Both the position numbers and the translations under genes were made by a program. Below, piece after piece: positions 51,619-59,423 of a DNA stretch of 64,000 bases (positions within the stretch are counted from its first letter, which is position 1; every line of letters begins with the position of its first letter). The notes below the pieces were generated by a model, which made no database searches, was not told the DNA's origin, and was given only the letters and a program-made list of their open reading frames with translations. The stretch comes from Paractinoplanes ovalisporus (GTDB taxonomy: Bacteria; Actinomycetota; Actinomycetes; Mycobacteriales; Micromonosporaceae). Location of the stretch: positions 1 through 64,000 of the forward strand of contig NZ_JAENHP010000026.1 of assembly GCF_016834655.1 (NCBI RefSeq). Direction: 5' to 3'.

Positions 51619-51771
51619 CGACCGCCGAGCGACCGGCCCGCGCTTGACGACCGCCGAGCGACCGGCCAGCGTCTAACGACCGCCAAGCGACCGGCCCGCG
51701 CTTGACGACCGCCGAGCGACTGACCCGCGCTTAACGACCCCCGAGCGACCGGCCAGCGTCTAGCGGTCGCC
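51598..51771. repeat. Six 29-bp tandem repeats joining two convergent stop codons
   Basis: Units begin GAGCGAC (or AAGCGAC) at 51598, 51627, 51656, 51685, 51714 and 51743. Unit 1 holds the nitrilase TGA stop; later units keep TGA or TAA at that place; unit 6 reads GTCTAG and provides the stop (CTA on the plus strand, 51760-51762) of the convergent methyltransferase. There are no spacers, so it is not CRISPR. Confidence 0.92.
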
Positions 51772-52503
51772 GGGTCGGCCTTTGCGCGCCAGCACCAGGC
51801 TCGTCCGCAACTCGAGCGTCACCGAACCGCCGAACCCGTCGATCGCCGCGTCCAACCCTTCCAGGGCGCGGCGCTGGTCGTCGGGCGTGTGGCGCAGGAA
51901 CGGCGAGAACGTCCGCGTCAACTGCAGGTAGCGCTCTTTCGAAAAGACCGGATATGTGAGGACACGCCGCTCCTCGACGTCACGCCACACCCCCGAGCCG
52001 AGCACGTCGTCGCGCACCCAGTGATCACCCCGGACGGCCACGGTCGGGTCGACACGCGTCAGCACGTCGCTGATCGCCTTCTCCTGCACGCGGTCGGCGT
52101 AGCCGTATTTGTGCTGGAAGACCGCCAGCACGCCACCTCCGCCGAGCGCGTCGCAGGCCCTCCGGTTGCGCGTCGCCGCGTCCATCCAGTGCCAGGCCAT
52201 GGCGCAGGCGATCAACCCCGGTTTCCCGTACGGCGGGAGCCACTCCTCAAAAGCAGCCTCGACCACCTCGACCGTCGGAAACTTGGCGCGCAACACGGCG
52301 GCCATCCGCGGGTCGGGTTCCAGCGCGGTGAGCGGCGCGTTCAGCCCGAGCAACAGTTCGGTGCCCTTGCCGGTGCCCGCGCCCAGCTCGAGAATCGTCG
52401 CCGGCGCGCCGCCATAGTCCACGATCATTTCCCGTACGGCGTCCGGGTAGCCCGGCCGCACATCGTCGTAGAGCGCCGCGACCTCGCCGAAGACATTGAC
52501 CAT
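51760..52503 (-). CDS. SAM-dependent methyltransferase
   Basis: 247 aa from the ATG at 52503. Motif I ILELGAGTGKGTELLL (about residues 37-52), acidic end of strand 2 in LTALEPDPRM, and ACAMAWHWMD in the motif IV region, as in class I enzymes of the Methyltransf_11/25 type. Longer frames upstream overlap the divergent RidA-like gene and are not used. Its stop lies within the 29-bp repeat array. Confidence 0.9.
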   Translation of the reverse strand: MVNVFGEVAALYDDVRPGYPDAVREMIVDYGGAPATILELGAGTGKGTELLLGLNAPLTALEPDPRMAAVLRAKFPTVEVVEAAFEEWLPPYGKPGLIACAMAWHWMDAATRNRRACDALGGGGVLAVFQHKYGYADRVQEKAISDVLTRVDPTVAVRGDHWVRDDVLGSGVWRDVEERRVLTYPVFSKERYLQLTRTFSPFLRHTPDDQRRALEGLDAAIDGFGGSVTLELRTSLVLARKGRPGDR

Positions 52504-52581
52504 GCGTCCGAGGTTATGCGCGATCGGATCAGCGCCCTCGACGACGGCTGCCGCACGACGCCGGCCAGCTAGGCTCGTACC

Positions 52582-52974
52582 GTGCAGCACCACGTACGCC
52601 CGGCCGGCCCACCGCCCCCCAACGGCTACAGCCATGCCGTCTCGTTCACCGGACCGACCGTGGTGGTCTCCGGGCAGGTCCCGCTGGACGCCGACGGTCG
52701 CCTGGTCGGCGGGGACGACACGTTGGAACAGACCCGCCAGGTGTTCCGCAACATCGAGACCGCCCTGGCCGCGGCCGGCGCCTCGATGTCCGATGTGGTC
52801 AAGCTGACGATCTTCCTGACCAACGTCGCCGACCTGCCCGCGTTCCGCGCCGCCCGCGACGAGTTCATCGACCTGGAGCGCCCGCCCGCGAGCTCGCTGG
52901 TGCAGGTCGCGGCCCTGGTCCACCCCGGCTTCCGGGTCGAGGTCGAAGCGCTCGCGGTCCTACCCACCCGATAA
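52582..52974 (+). CDS. RidA/YjgF family protein lacking the catalytic arginine
   Basis: 130 aa, GTG start. The Rid fold is clear: NGYSHAVSFTGPTVVVSGQVPLD (quoted in part), TRQVFRNIETALAAAGAS, KLTIFLTN and a C-terminal VEVEALAVLP. The canonical P-A-R-S segment that carries the deaminase Arg reads P-A-S-S here, so 2-aminoacrylate deamination is unlikely; it fits the Rid subfamilies without that residue. Divergent from the methyltransferase with 78 bp between. Confidence 0.92.
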   Translation: MQHHVRPAGPPPPNGYSHAVSFTGPTVVVSGQVPLDADGRLVGGDDTLEQTRQVFRNIETALAAAGASMSDVVKLTIFLTNVADLPAFRAARDEFIDLERPPASSLVQVAALVHPGFRVEVEALAVLPTR

Positions 52975-53484
52975 GTCCGTTCCGCCCGATCGGCCGGTCG
53001 CGCCCCGCCGACAGAACCGTCAGCGGTAAGCATCTTTCAGGTGAGCGCTTCCGAAAATCGCCTAACCCATTAGTGGATAGATGCACTTGCCAGACGGCAA
53101 GCATCGCGACAGAAGCTCGCATTCCCTCACGTTGAAGGCCCGATCCGAGGGTTACGGCCCACAGTGGATCATTTTGCGCCTTGAACAAGCCGCATCCATT
53201 TGATAGCCCCGCGTTTCCCCAGCATGCCCGCCGGACGAGCGCGGCCCGGTGATCGCGGAGCGCGGCCGCACGCTCGATGCCTCACGCATCCGTCAGCCTC
53301 CCGGGTTAAACCGGACGTCGGCAATCGACTGACTTCACGTTCGGGATAGGACAGGCGGAAGCACTATCGCCAGCCCGGACCCATTAAGCCATCTTTGTCG
53401 CAGCGCCGGAACGCCACCGAGCCCCGGCCACACACATTCCGAGCATTACCCGCGATTAGTCGCCCGTTCCTGGAGGAACATCCA
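52975..53484 (+). promoter_or_regulatory. Long upstream region of the secreted-protein locus
   Basis: 510 bp without a gene. It holds the dyad CTTGCC-AGAC-GGCAAG (53086-53101) extended by ATGC/GCAT flanks, a likely operator about 385 bp before the first gene. A strong Shine-Dalgarno GGAGGAA ends it. The region is less GC-rich than its surroundings, as expected for a developmentally or stress-controlled promoter (inference). Confidence 0.5.
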
Positions 53485-53961
53485 ATGCGTAAGTTCACCA
53501 AGCGTTCCGTCGCCGTCGTTGCCGCCGCCGTCGTGGCGGTGGGCGGAGGCGCGGCCGCCTACGCTGCCTGGTCCGCCAACGCGACTGGTTCGGCGACGGC
53601 ATCGACCGGCTCCTCCGCTCCGGTCGAGGTGACGGGAAGTCAGGTCTCGCAGGTGCTGGTGCCGAACAACAAGGCCAACCTGGTGGTCACCCTGCGGAAC
53701 CCGAACAACTTCCTGGTGAAGGTCAAGAAGGTCGAGATCACCAGTATCACCACCAGCAAGTCGGGTTGCGGCAACGGCAACTTCGCCTTCACGAAGCCGG
53801 CGATCACGCCGATCAACCTGGCCCCGGTGACCACCGCCGGCGACACCCAGGCCGTCACGCTGACGGACGTGGTCTCTCTCATCGCGGACCCGAACAACGC
53901 GTGCCAGGACGCCCCGCTGCAGATCAACTTCAAGGTCGACGCCGAGAGCACCGACGTCTGA
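53485..53961 (+). CDS. Secreted protein 1 of the surface locus, two-Cys beta-domain, SipW-like signal motif
   Basis: 158 aa. Basic N-terminus MRKFTKRS, hydrophobic Ala/Val core, then AAYAAWSANATGSATAS, which resembles the cleavage-region motif of SipW-dependent (TasA-like) proteins. The mature domain has alternating strand pattern with LVVTLRNPNNFLVKV, one Cys in KSGCGNG and one in NNACQDA that could form a disulfide. TGGAGGAA Shine-Dalgarno. A hairpin directly follows the gene, so it may be made in excess over the downstream genes, as expected for a major structural subunit. Confidence 0.85.
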   Translation: MRKFTKRSVAVVAAAVVAVGGGAAAYAAWSANATGSATASTGSSAPVEVTGSQVSQVLVPNNKANLVVTLRNPNNFLVKVKKVEITSITTSKSGCGNGNFAFTKPAITPINLAPVTTAGDTQAVTLTDVVSLIADPNNACQDAPLQINFKVDAESTDV

Positions 53962-53970
53962 TCGCTTCCG

Positions 53971-54000
53971 GGTGGGAGGGGCGGCCTCGCCTCTCCCACC
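53971..54000 (+). terminator. Hairpin after the first secreted-protein gene (partial terminator)
   Basis: 13-bp stem GGTGGGAGGGGCG/CGCCTCTCCCACC (one G-U pair, GCCT loop), 9 bp after the stop and 37 bp before the next gene. With no U-tract and more genes following, it is likely a processing or attenuation point that sets subunit ratio. Confidence 0.65.
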
Positions 54001-54037
54001 GCCCACCACGGTTCAAGGCGGGACGAAAGAGCGGACG

Positions 54038-54511
54038 ATGAAACGCTGGTACAGCTGGGCGGGCGCGGCCGCTGCCATCCTGAGCAGTGCACTGCTCGCC
54101 GGAATCGGCCCCGGCTCGGGCCCGACGGAACGAGACATTGCGCTGAGCGGTTGGCACGGCGGCTCTTCCGGGAGCTACGACTTCGACATCAAGGCCACTT
54201 CGGTTCGTGGCCTTTACCCCGGAGCGAGGAAGCCGATCGAGCTGACCTTCGTGAATCCCTACCCCTTCGCCCTGCGAGTCACCTCGATTGAAGGCAGGCT
54301 GGTCGACGCCTCACGCCGTGGATGCCGGCCAACGTCGAGCAATCTGATCGTCGGCCAGTTCGACGGGAAGCTGCCACTGACGCTCCAGGCCGGTAGCCGC
54401 ACGAAGGTCGGCCGGATCCCGCTTCGCATGCCCAACACCGTCGCCGACGCATGCCAGCGCACAACCTTCACCATCCGAATCGCCGGCCGCGCGACGAAGG
54501 TGTCCCGATGA
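54038..54511 (+). CDS. Secreted protein 2 of the surface locus, related beta-domain
   Basis: 157 aa. Signal peptide MKRWYSWAGAAAAILSSALL with cleavage near residue 25. The domain parallels protein 1: GLYPGARKPIELTFVNPYPFALRV, then Cys in RRGCRPT and in ADACQRT. No W-x-x-x-x motif of SipW type here. Stop overlaps the next ATG (ATGA). Confidence 0.85.
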   Translation: MKRWYSWAGAAAAILSSALLAGIGPGSGPTERDIALSGWHGGSSGSYDFDIKATSVRGLYPGARKPIELTFVNPYPFALRVTSIEGRLVDASRRGCRPTSSNLIVGQFDGKLPLTLQAGSRTKVGRIPLRMPNTVADACQRTTFTIRIAGRATKVSR

Positions 54512-55182
54512 GGCGCAGCCGGGTCACGACGGCGGTTGTCGTTGCCGCCGCCGGGGTCATCGCGGCTGGCAGCGGCCTTTCGGCCTGGGCAAACTGGGAG
54601 ACCAACGCGACCGCCGCGGCCAATGGCGAGACCGGCCAAGTGCCCACCGTCGCGAAGCCCAAGTCGGAAATGTCGGGCGGTCGGCCCAAGGTTGTATGGA
54701 CTCAACCGGACATCACACCCAGCCGACCTGTCACCGGGTACGTCGTGGTGCGGGTGCACCACAGTGGCCGTCAGGTCGTTTGCACCCTTCCGGCCGCCAC
54801 CCGGACCTGTGTCGACAAGGCGCCACCGGCCGGCTCGGTGTCATATGTCGTCCGGGCGACGGCGTCCACTTGGACCGGCCCCGACAGCCCTGTGTCCGAG
54901 CCACTACTGATCACCGCCGTCGCCGCGACGCTGGCCGCGGTGACGGTTCCCGAGAATGCCCCGGCGGCGGCCCCTGTGACTGCCGCTCCCGATCTCGCTC
55001 CGACCAGTGCGTCCTCGACCAAGCCGGCCGGCCCATCCACCACCGAACCGGCCGAACCGAAGAACGAACCCACGACTCCGCCCACCGAGAACGTCATCGA
55101 ACCTCCGCCCGCGACCTCACCCGCGGAGCAGAAGCCTTCGACGAGCGCACCCGAACCGTCCGCCAGCGATTCGGCTCCGTAG
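54508..55182 (+). CDS. Secreted protein 3: fibronectin-III-like domain on a Pro/Thr stalk
   Basis: 224 aa from the ATG overlapping the previous stop. Signal segment VVVAAAGVIAAGSGLSAWANW with the same A-x-W-x-x-N-A-T motif as protein 1. The central domain (about residues 65-145) has FN3 features (VTGYVVVRVHHSG, VSYVVRATA) and a probable disulfide (VVCTLP, RTCVDK). The C-terminal 70 residues are Pro/Thr/Ser/Glu-rich, like a wall-spanning stalk, without LPXTG or membrane anchor. A strong terminator follows. Confidence 0.88.
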   Translation: MRRSRVTTAVVVAAAGVIAAGSGLSAWANWETNATAAANGETGQVPTVAKPKSEMSGGRPKVVWTQPDITPSRPVTGYVVVRVHHSGRQVVCTLPAATRTCVDKAPPAGSVSYVVRATASTWTGPDSPVSEPLLITAVAATLAAVTVPENAPAAAPVTAAPDLAPTSASSTKPAGPSTTEPAEPKNEPTTPPTENVIEPPPATSPAEQKPSTSAPEPSASDSAP

Positions 55183-55204
55183 GCATTCCTCATAGGTGGG
55201 GAAA

Positions 55205-55246
55205 TGATCGAGCCCGCGGCGGGGTCCCACGCCGCGGGCTCGATCA
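55205..55246 (+). terminator. Terminator of the three-gene secreted-protein unit
   Basis: Perfect 17-bp stem TGATCGAGCCCGCGGCG with its complement and an 8-nt loop, 23 bp after the stop of protein 3. Confidence 0.88.
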
Positions 55247-55601
55247 GTATCCGGATCCGGAACGGGTCCGGTAATAGCAACAAAAGACTCTTCCATCGGG
55301 TGATTCCGGGGTTTCTGAGCAACGCCCCGAGTTCTGTGCCCGATCGTGAAAGCGACTACGGATCACGGGCGCCCCGCGCTGCTTGCACTCAGCAATCGGC
55401 TTGCCTCGGGAAACCGCTGGTCAAAAGCGGTGACGCCAGTGAGCGCCGCTCTTCCCTCTTTGGGATTAAGCCGGACAGTCGCAAGTGTGCGATTTATGCG
55501 CGCAGAACCGCGGACGGAATGCCGATCACATGACCCGGGGTCGTCAGCGACCGTTGTTACACACGAGTCTCGCACCTGTCGCTGAGGAGGAAGGGCCCCG
55601 C
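55247..55601. other. Intergenic region upstream of the fourth secreted-protein gene
   Basis: About 355 bp without a gene I can support; composition is less GC-rich than coding neighbours. It must contain the promoter of the leader peptide and the anchored protein, but no -35/-10 pair is convincing. Confidence 0.5.
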
Positions 55602-55655
55602 ATGCACATCCCCACCCGACGGCCTGCCCCGAATTCGGCGGGGGCACGGTCATGA
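55602..55655 (+). CDS. 17-codon leader peptide coupled to secreted protein 4
   Basis: ATG at 55602 with the best Shine-Dalgarno of the locus (GAGGAGGAAGG, 7-17 nt upstream). It encodes MHIPTRRPAPNSAGARS and its TGA overlaps the ATG of the next gene (ATGATG). The downstream gene has no good ribosome site of its own, so it is probably translated by re-initiation. The peptide is Pro/Arg-rich, which could stall ribosomes; that is inference. Confidence 0.65.
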   Translation: MHIPTRRPAPNSAGARS

Positions 55656-56299
55656 TGAGGCGCGAGGTTCTCACCCGGCTTCGGGAGGGCGGCGGCCTGC
55701 CCAGCCGCGACCCCCACGGCAACAGGATGCCCGACATGCACATCGAACTCGACCCGGCCGAGCACGAGGAACCGACGTGGGAGGTGCGGCGGCCCGACAC
55801 GGGCCGCAAGCGGCGCCTCGACCGGCGGACCCGGATGATCCTCGGCATCGCCGCCATCGCCGCGGTGGTGGTCAACGCCGGCGCGGCCTGGGCCTACTGG
55901 CAGATCACCGGGTCCGAAGTGGCCTCGACCGACGGCGCCCCGGTCGAGCTGGCGCTGCGCGCGCGGTCGGACCTCAACAAGTCGTTGAAGCCGGGTACGA
56001 CCGGCGACCTGATCGTGACGGTCACCAACGACAACGGCTTCCCGATCAAGATCACGTCGGTGACCAGCGGCGGGACGGTCACCGCCGACCCGGAACACGC
56101 CAAGGCCGGCTGCACGACCACGGGCGTCGAGCTGTCCCGGGCCCGCTTCGACGTGACGTGGGAGGTGAGCCGCAACGCGATCGGCGCCTTCAACGTGCCC
56201 GGGGGCCTGTCCATGCGCAAGGGCACGAACCCGGCCTGCGACGGCGCGACGTTCACGGTTCCGGTGCGGGTCTCCGGCGTACGGGAAGAGGGAAGTTGA
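55652..56299 (+). CDS. Protein 4 of the surface locus: membrane-anchored version of the two-Cys domain
   Basis: 215 aa. A cytoplasmic head of about 60 residues ending in Arg-rich sequence, a transmembrane helix (ILGIAAIAAVVVNAGAAWAYW, quoted in part), then the shared domain: LKPGTTGDLIVTVTNDNGFPIKI, Cys in KAGCTTT, Cys in NPACDGA, and the final strands FTVPVRVSG. AWAYWQITGSEVAS aligns with the SipW-like motif of proteins 1 and 3. It is plausibly the membrane base or minor subunit. It converges with the FtsX-type permease gene, with 3 bp between stops. Confidence 0.85.
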   Translation: MMRREVLTRLREGGGLPSRDPHGNRMPDMHIELDPAEHEEPTWEVRRPDTGRKRRLDRRTRMILGIAAIAAVVVNAGAAWAYWQITGSEVASTDGAPVELALRARSDLNKSLKPGTTGDLIVTVTNDNGFPIKITSVTSGGTVTADPEHAKAGCTTTGVELSRARFDVTWEVSRNAIGAFNVPGGLSMRKGTNPACDGATFTVPVRVSGVREEGS

Positions 56300-56302
56300 C
56301 CC

Positions 56303-58570
56303 TCACTCGTATCTGAGCTCCTCGGTGGTGGTGACGCGACGGGCCGCCGGAAGCAGCACGCCGACCGTGGTCGCGAGGACGAGGGCGGAACCGACGGCCA
56401 CCGGCGCGAGGACGGCCGAGGCGCTGAAGAGAACCGGCACCTGGGACATGCGCATGAGCACGGCGCCCAGTCCGACGCCGACGCCGATGGCCAGGGCCAG
56501 CCCGGCCAGCACGGGAACGAGGGCCTGCAACAGCACCGACCAGATCACTGTGGAGCGTCGCGCGCCGACCGCGGCCAGCACACCGAGCAGCCGGCGCCGG
56601 TCGTGCAGGCGGGACGCCACGTCGAGCAGCAGGCCCACACCCATCATCAGCAGGATCACCGCCGAGCCCAGGTTGAGCGCGACCCGCAGGGAAGCGAACT
56701 TGTCGTACTCGGGGGCGATCGCGGTGAACTGCGCGAGCGGGTCGATCTCGGCCGCCAGCCCGCGCAACTGACCGGCCGCCGTGCCGGGAGCGTCGTCCCC
56801 TTCGTACATCCTCGTCTCGACGAACCACGGTTCGGCGCGGGCCAGCGACGCGGGCACGATGCTCGGGGTCAGCAGCAGACCGACGTTGACACCCTGCGCG
56901 TCGGTGCCGACGAACCGGGCCGGACGAGCCCCGGCCGGAACCGCCACCTTGGTGCCGGGTGTGGGTTCGATATGGCCGGTGTCGAGGGTGGTGACCGTCC
57001 GGCCGGTGTCGCCCTGGACGAACGCGTCGCCGTCGGCGCACCGGTCGAACGTCGCGATCTGCCGGAGGGTGGCACAGTCGCCGACGACGAGGTAGCCGGT
57101 TCCGGTGGCGTCCCGGCCGCCGTACAGGATGTATTTGGCCACCGTGCCGGCCCGGATCCCGTCGACCTGCTCGAACGTGGCGGTGCGCTCGCGCATGGCG
57201 GCGGGTGTCTGTCGTCCGGGGGCCTGCAGGACGTACGCGGGATCGGCGGGGTTGTCCGGGGTCGCGCGGCGGACGCTCGCGGCACCGAAGAACGTGTGCA
57301 GGGCGATGGCCCCGGTGACCGCGACGACGATGCCGGTGACGGCCCGGGTCGACGCGGCCGGGTTCTGGCGCAGCTGCTGCGACGCGAGCTGCCAGGAGGC
57401 CGACCCGCCGGGAAGCACCCGGGCGACCAGCGGCACCAGGTAGGGCACGAGCGGGATCAGGGCGATCACCAGCAGGACCACGCCGAGCCCGGCCCGGTCC
57501 TCGTCGGGGTTCGCGGCGCCGGCGAGCACCGGCTGCAGCAGCCACAGACTCGCCGCGAGCGGCAGCAGCCGCCACCACAGCCGGCCGTTCCAGACCGTCG
57601 AGCGGCGGAACACACCCAGCGGCTCGACGGCGACACCACGGAAGCCGAGCAGGGTCATGCCGGCCGACAGGGCCACAATGACCGCGACGACCAGCAGAGC
57701 CAGGACGGGCACGGGACGGATGTCGGCCGGGAAGACGCTGACGTCGAAGAGCCGCAGGTCGGCCGCCCGGCCGCGGACCACCAGGTAGAGCAGTGTGCCG
57801 GCGGCCAGCCCGAGCCCGGCCGGAACCAGGCTCTCGCCGAGCGCGATCCGCAGCACGGCCCGGCTGTCCGCACCGACCAGGCGGATCGCGGCCAGGCGAC
57901 GGTCGCGGGTGTCGGCCCCGAAGCGCAGCGCGGCCCCGATGAAGATCGCTACAGGCAGCAGCAGGGTGGCCAGCATCGCGGCCACGACCACGTACGTGCC
58001 GGGGCCGCGCTCGCCCTCGAGGACGTAGCCGAACCGGTCGACCCGCCATGAACCGGAGCCGACCAGGCTCTCGGCGCGCTTGTAACCGGCGTAGTACGCG
58101 TACTCGTGCGGCCCCGACAGCCCGCTCGGCGCGATCGTGCCGATCACCTCGTACGGCATCTGTCGGCGCAACGTCTCGCCGTCCGGCCCGGCCAGCGCCG
58201 CCCGCAACGCCGGGGAGGCGTACATCTGCTGGTCGCCGGGGAACGCGGGTACCCCGGGCGGCAACGGCGCACCGGGCGATTCGGGCCAGATCAGCCTTCC
58301 CCGTACGGCGTTGCTCCCCCACTGCGATTCGACGCCCGCGACGATCAGCGTCTCGCCGGGCGGCACCTCAACCCCGGCCACGCTGTCGGCGCGGGCCTCC
58401 ATGCGGGCCTGCCGGGCGTCCAGCATGACCGGCACCGAGGCGCCCAGCAGCAGCGCCGCGGCCCCGATGGCGACCCCGGCCGTGGCCATCGCCGTCCGGA
58501 GCCAGCCGCGGCGGCCGCTCGGAAACGCCAGCCGGACGCCGAGGGCCAGCTCGGCCATGATCCGCCTCAT
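56303..58570 (-). CDS. FtsX/MacB-like ABC exporter permease
   Basis: About 755 aa from the ATG at 58570 (alternative ATG at 58558 with GAGG upstream). One N-terminal membrane helix, a periplasmic domain (about residues 45-195), a first set of about four to six helices, a second extracytoplasmic domain and a final FtsX core of three helices (MMGVGLLLDVASRLHDRRRLLGVLAAVGARR, quoted in part). It exports lipids or peptides or acts mechanically. Its ATPase and PadR regulator lie directly upstream. The first codons lie in the last unit of a repeat array that starts at the ATPase stop. Confidence 0.88.
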   Translation of the reverse strand: MRRIMAELALGVRLAFPSGRRGWLRTAMATAGVAIGAAALLLGASVPVMLDARQARMEARADSVAGVEVPPGETLIVAGVESQWGSNAVRGRLIWPESPGAPLPPGVPAFPGDQQMYASPALRAALAGPDGETLRRQMPYEVIGTIAPSGLSGPHEYAYYAGYKRAESLVGSGSWRVDRFGYVLEGERGPGTYVVVAAMLATLLLPVAIFIGAALRFGADTRDRRLAAIRLVGADSRAVLRIALGESLVPAGLGLAAGTLLYLVVRGRAADLRLFDVSVFPADIRPVPVLALLVVAVIVALSAGMTLLGFRGVAVEPLGVFRRSTVWNGRLWWRLLPLAASLWLLQPVLAGAANPDEDRAGLGVVLLVIALIPLVPYLVPLVARVLPGGSASWQLASQQLRQNPAASTRAVTGIVVAVTGAIALHTFFGAASVRRATPDNPADPAYVLQAPGRQTPAAMRERTATFEQVDGIRAGTVAKYILYGGRDATGTGYLVVGDCATLRQIATFDRCADGDAFVQGDTGRTVTTLDTGHIEPTPGTKVAVPAGARPARFVGTDAQGVNVGLLLTPSIVPASLARAEPWFVETRMYEGDDAPGTAAGQLRGLAAEIDPLAQFTAIAPEYDKFASLRVALNLGSAVILLMMGVGLLLDVASRLHDRRRLLGVLAAVGARRSTVIWSVLLQALVPVLAGLALAIGVGVGLGAVLMRMSQVPVLFSASAVLAPVAVGSALVLATTVGVLLPAARRVTTTEELRYE

Positions 58571-58715
58571 CGCAGTTTCCGCCGTTCCATCACGCCCTGC
58601 CGTGTCATCGCGGCCGGCCGCCTCATCGCCGCCTGCCGAGTCATCGCCGCCTGCCGAGTCACCGCCGCCTGCCGAGTCGCTGCCGCCGGCCGTGTCATCG
58701 CGGCCTGCCGCCTCA
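58570..58715 (-). repeat. About eight 15-18-bp repeats between the ATPase stop and the permease start
   Basis: On the minus strand, units of the form CGATGA(C/G)(T/G)CGGCAGGCGG follow each other. The first contains the ATPase TGA (in TGCGATGAGGCGG) and the last the permease ATG in the identical 13-mer. The array looks like an expanded ATGA stop/start junction. Confidence 0.85.
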
Positions 58716-59423
58716 TCGCACGCCCATCCGCTCGGAACTGCGGCCGTCGCGCACGACGATGCCGCGGTCCGCGTACGCCGCCACCCGCGCGTCATGGGTG
58801 ACCAGCACCACCGCCGCCCCGGCCTCGCGCGCGGCGGTGGTCAGCATCTCCATCACCTGCTCGCCCGCGACCGAGTCGAGGGCGCCGGTCGGCTCGTCGG
58901 CGAAGATCACGCGCGGGCCGGTGACCAGGGCCCGGGCCACGGCCACACGCTGCTGCTGCCCGCCCGAGAGTTCCCCGGGGCGGGAGCGGGCCTTGTCGGC
59001 CAGGCCGAGCCGGTCCATCAGACCGGTGGCGCGGCGTTCGGCCGTACGACGGGAAACGCCGTCCAGACGCAGCGGCAGGGCGACGTTCTGCAGCGCGGTG
59101 AGCTCGGGAACCAGCTGCCCGAACTGGAACACGAACCCGAACTCGCGGCGGCGCAGGGCGCTGCGCCGGACGTCGTCGAGCATCGACAGCTCCTGGCCGT
59201 CGTAACCGACGTGGCCGGCGTCGGGGCGGGTCAGTCCGGCCGCGCAGTGCAGCAGGGTGGACTTGCCCGACCCGGACGGGCCCATCACGGACACGATCTC
59301 GCCCGCCCGTACGCGCAGGTCGGCTCCGGCCAGGGCGGTCGTGGGCCCGTACGCCTTGTGCAGCCCCTGGGCGTCGAGAAGCGTGCTCATCGACCCGCCT
59401 TCGGCGCGCACGCCCGCGGTCAT
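58713..59423 (-). CDS. ABC exporter ATPase (LolD/MacB type)
   Basis: 236 aa from the ATG overlapping the PadR stop (ATGA); an ATG at 59390 (GAAGGCGGG upstream) is an alternative. Walker A GPSGSGKSTLL, signature LSGGQQQRVAVARAL, Walker B VIFADEPTGALDS, H-loop VTHDARVAAYAD. Partner of the FtsX-type permease. Confidence 0.95.
   Translation of the reverse strand: MTAGVRAEGGSMSTLLDAQGLHKAYGPTTALAGADLRVRAGEIVSVMGPSGSGKSTLLHCAAGLTRPDAGHVGYDGQELSMLDDVRRSALRRREFGFVFQFGQLVPELTALQNVALPLRLDGVSRRTAERRATGLMDRLGLADKARSRPGELSGGQQQRVAVARALVTGPRVIFADEPTGALDSVAGEQVMEMLTTAAREAGAAVVLVTHDARVAAYADRGIVVRDGRSSERMGVR

Noticed and set aside
51598..51771. CRISPR-like array of 29-bp repeats
   Set aside because: Units are directly adjacent with no spacers and no cas genes are present; the repeats begin inside a coding sequence.
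55204..55533. A 109-codon frame after the secreted-protein terminator
   Set aside because: It starts inside the terminator hairpin, has no ribosome site and no signal, domain or codon bias.
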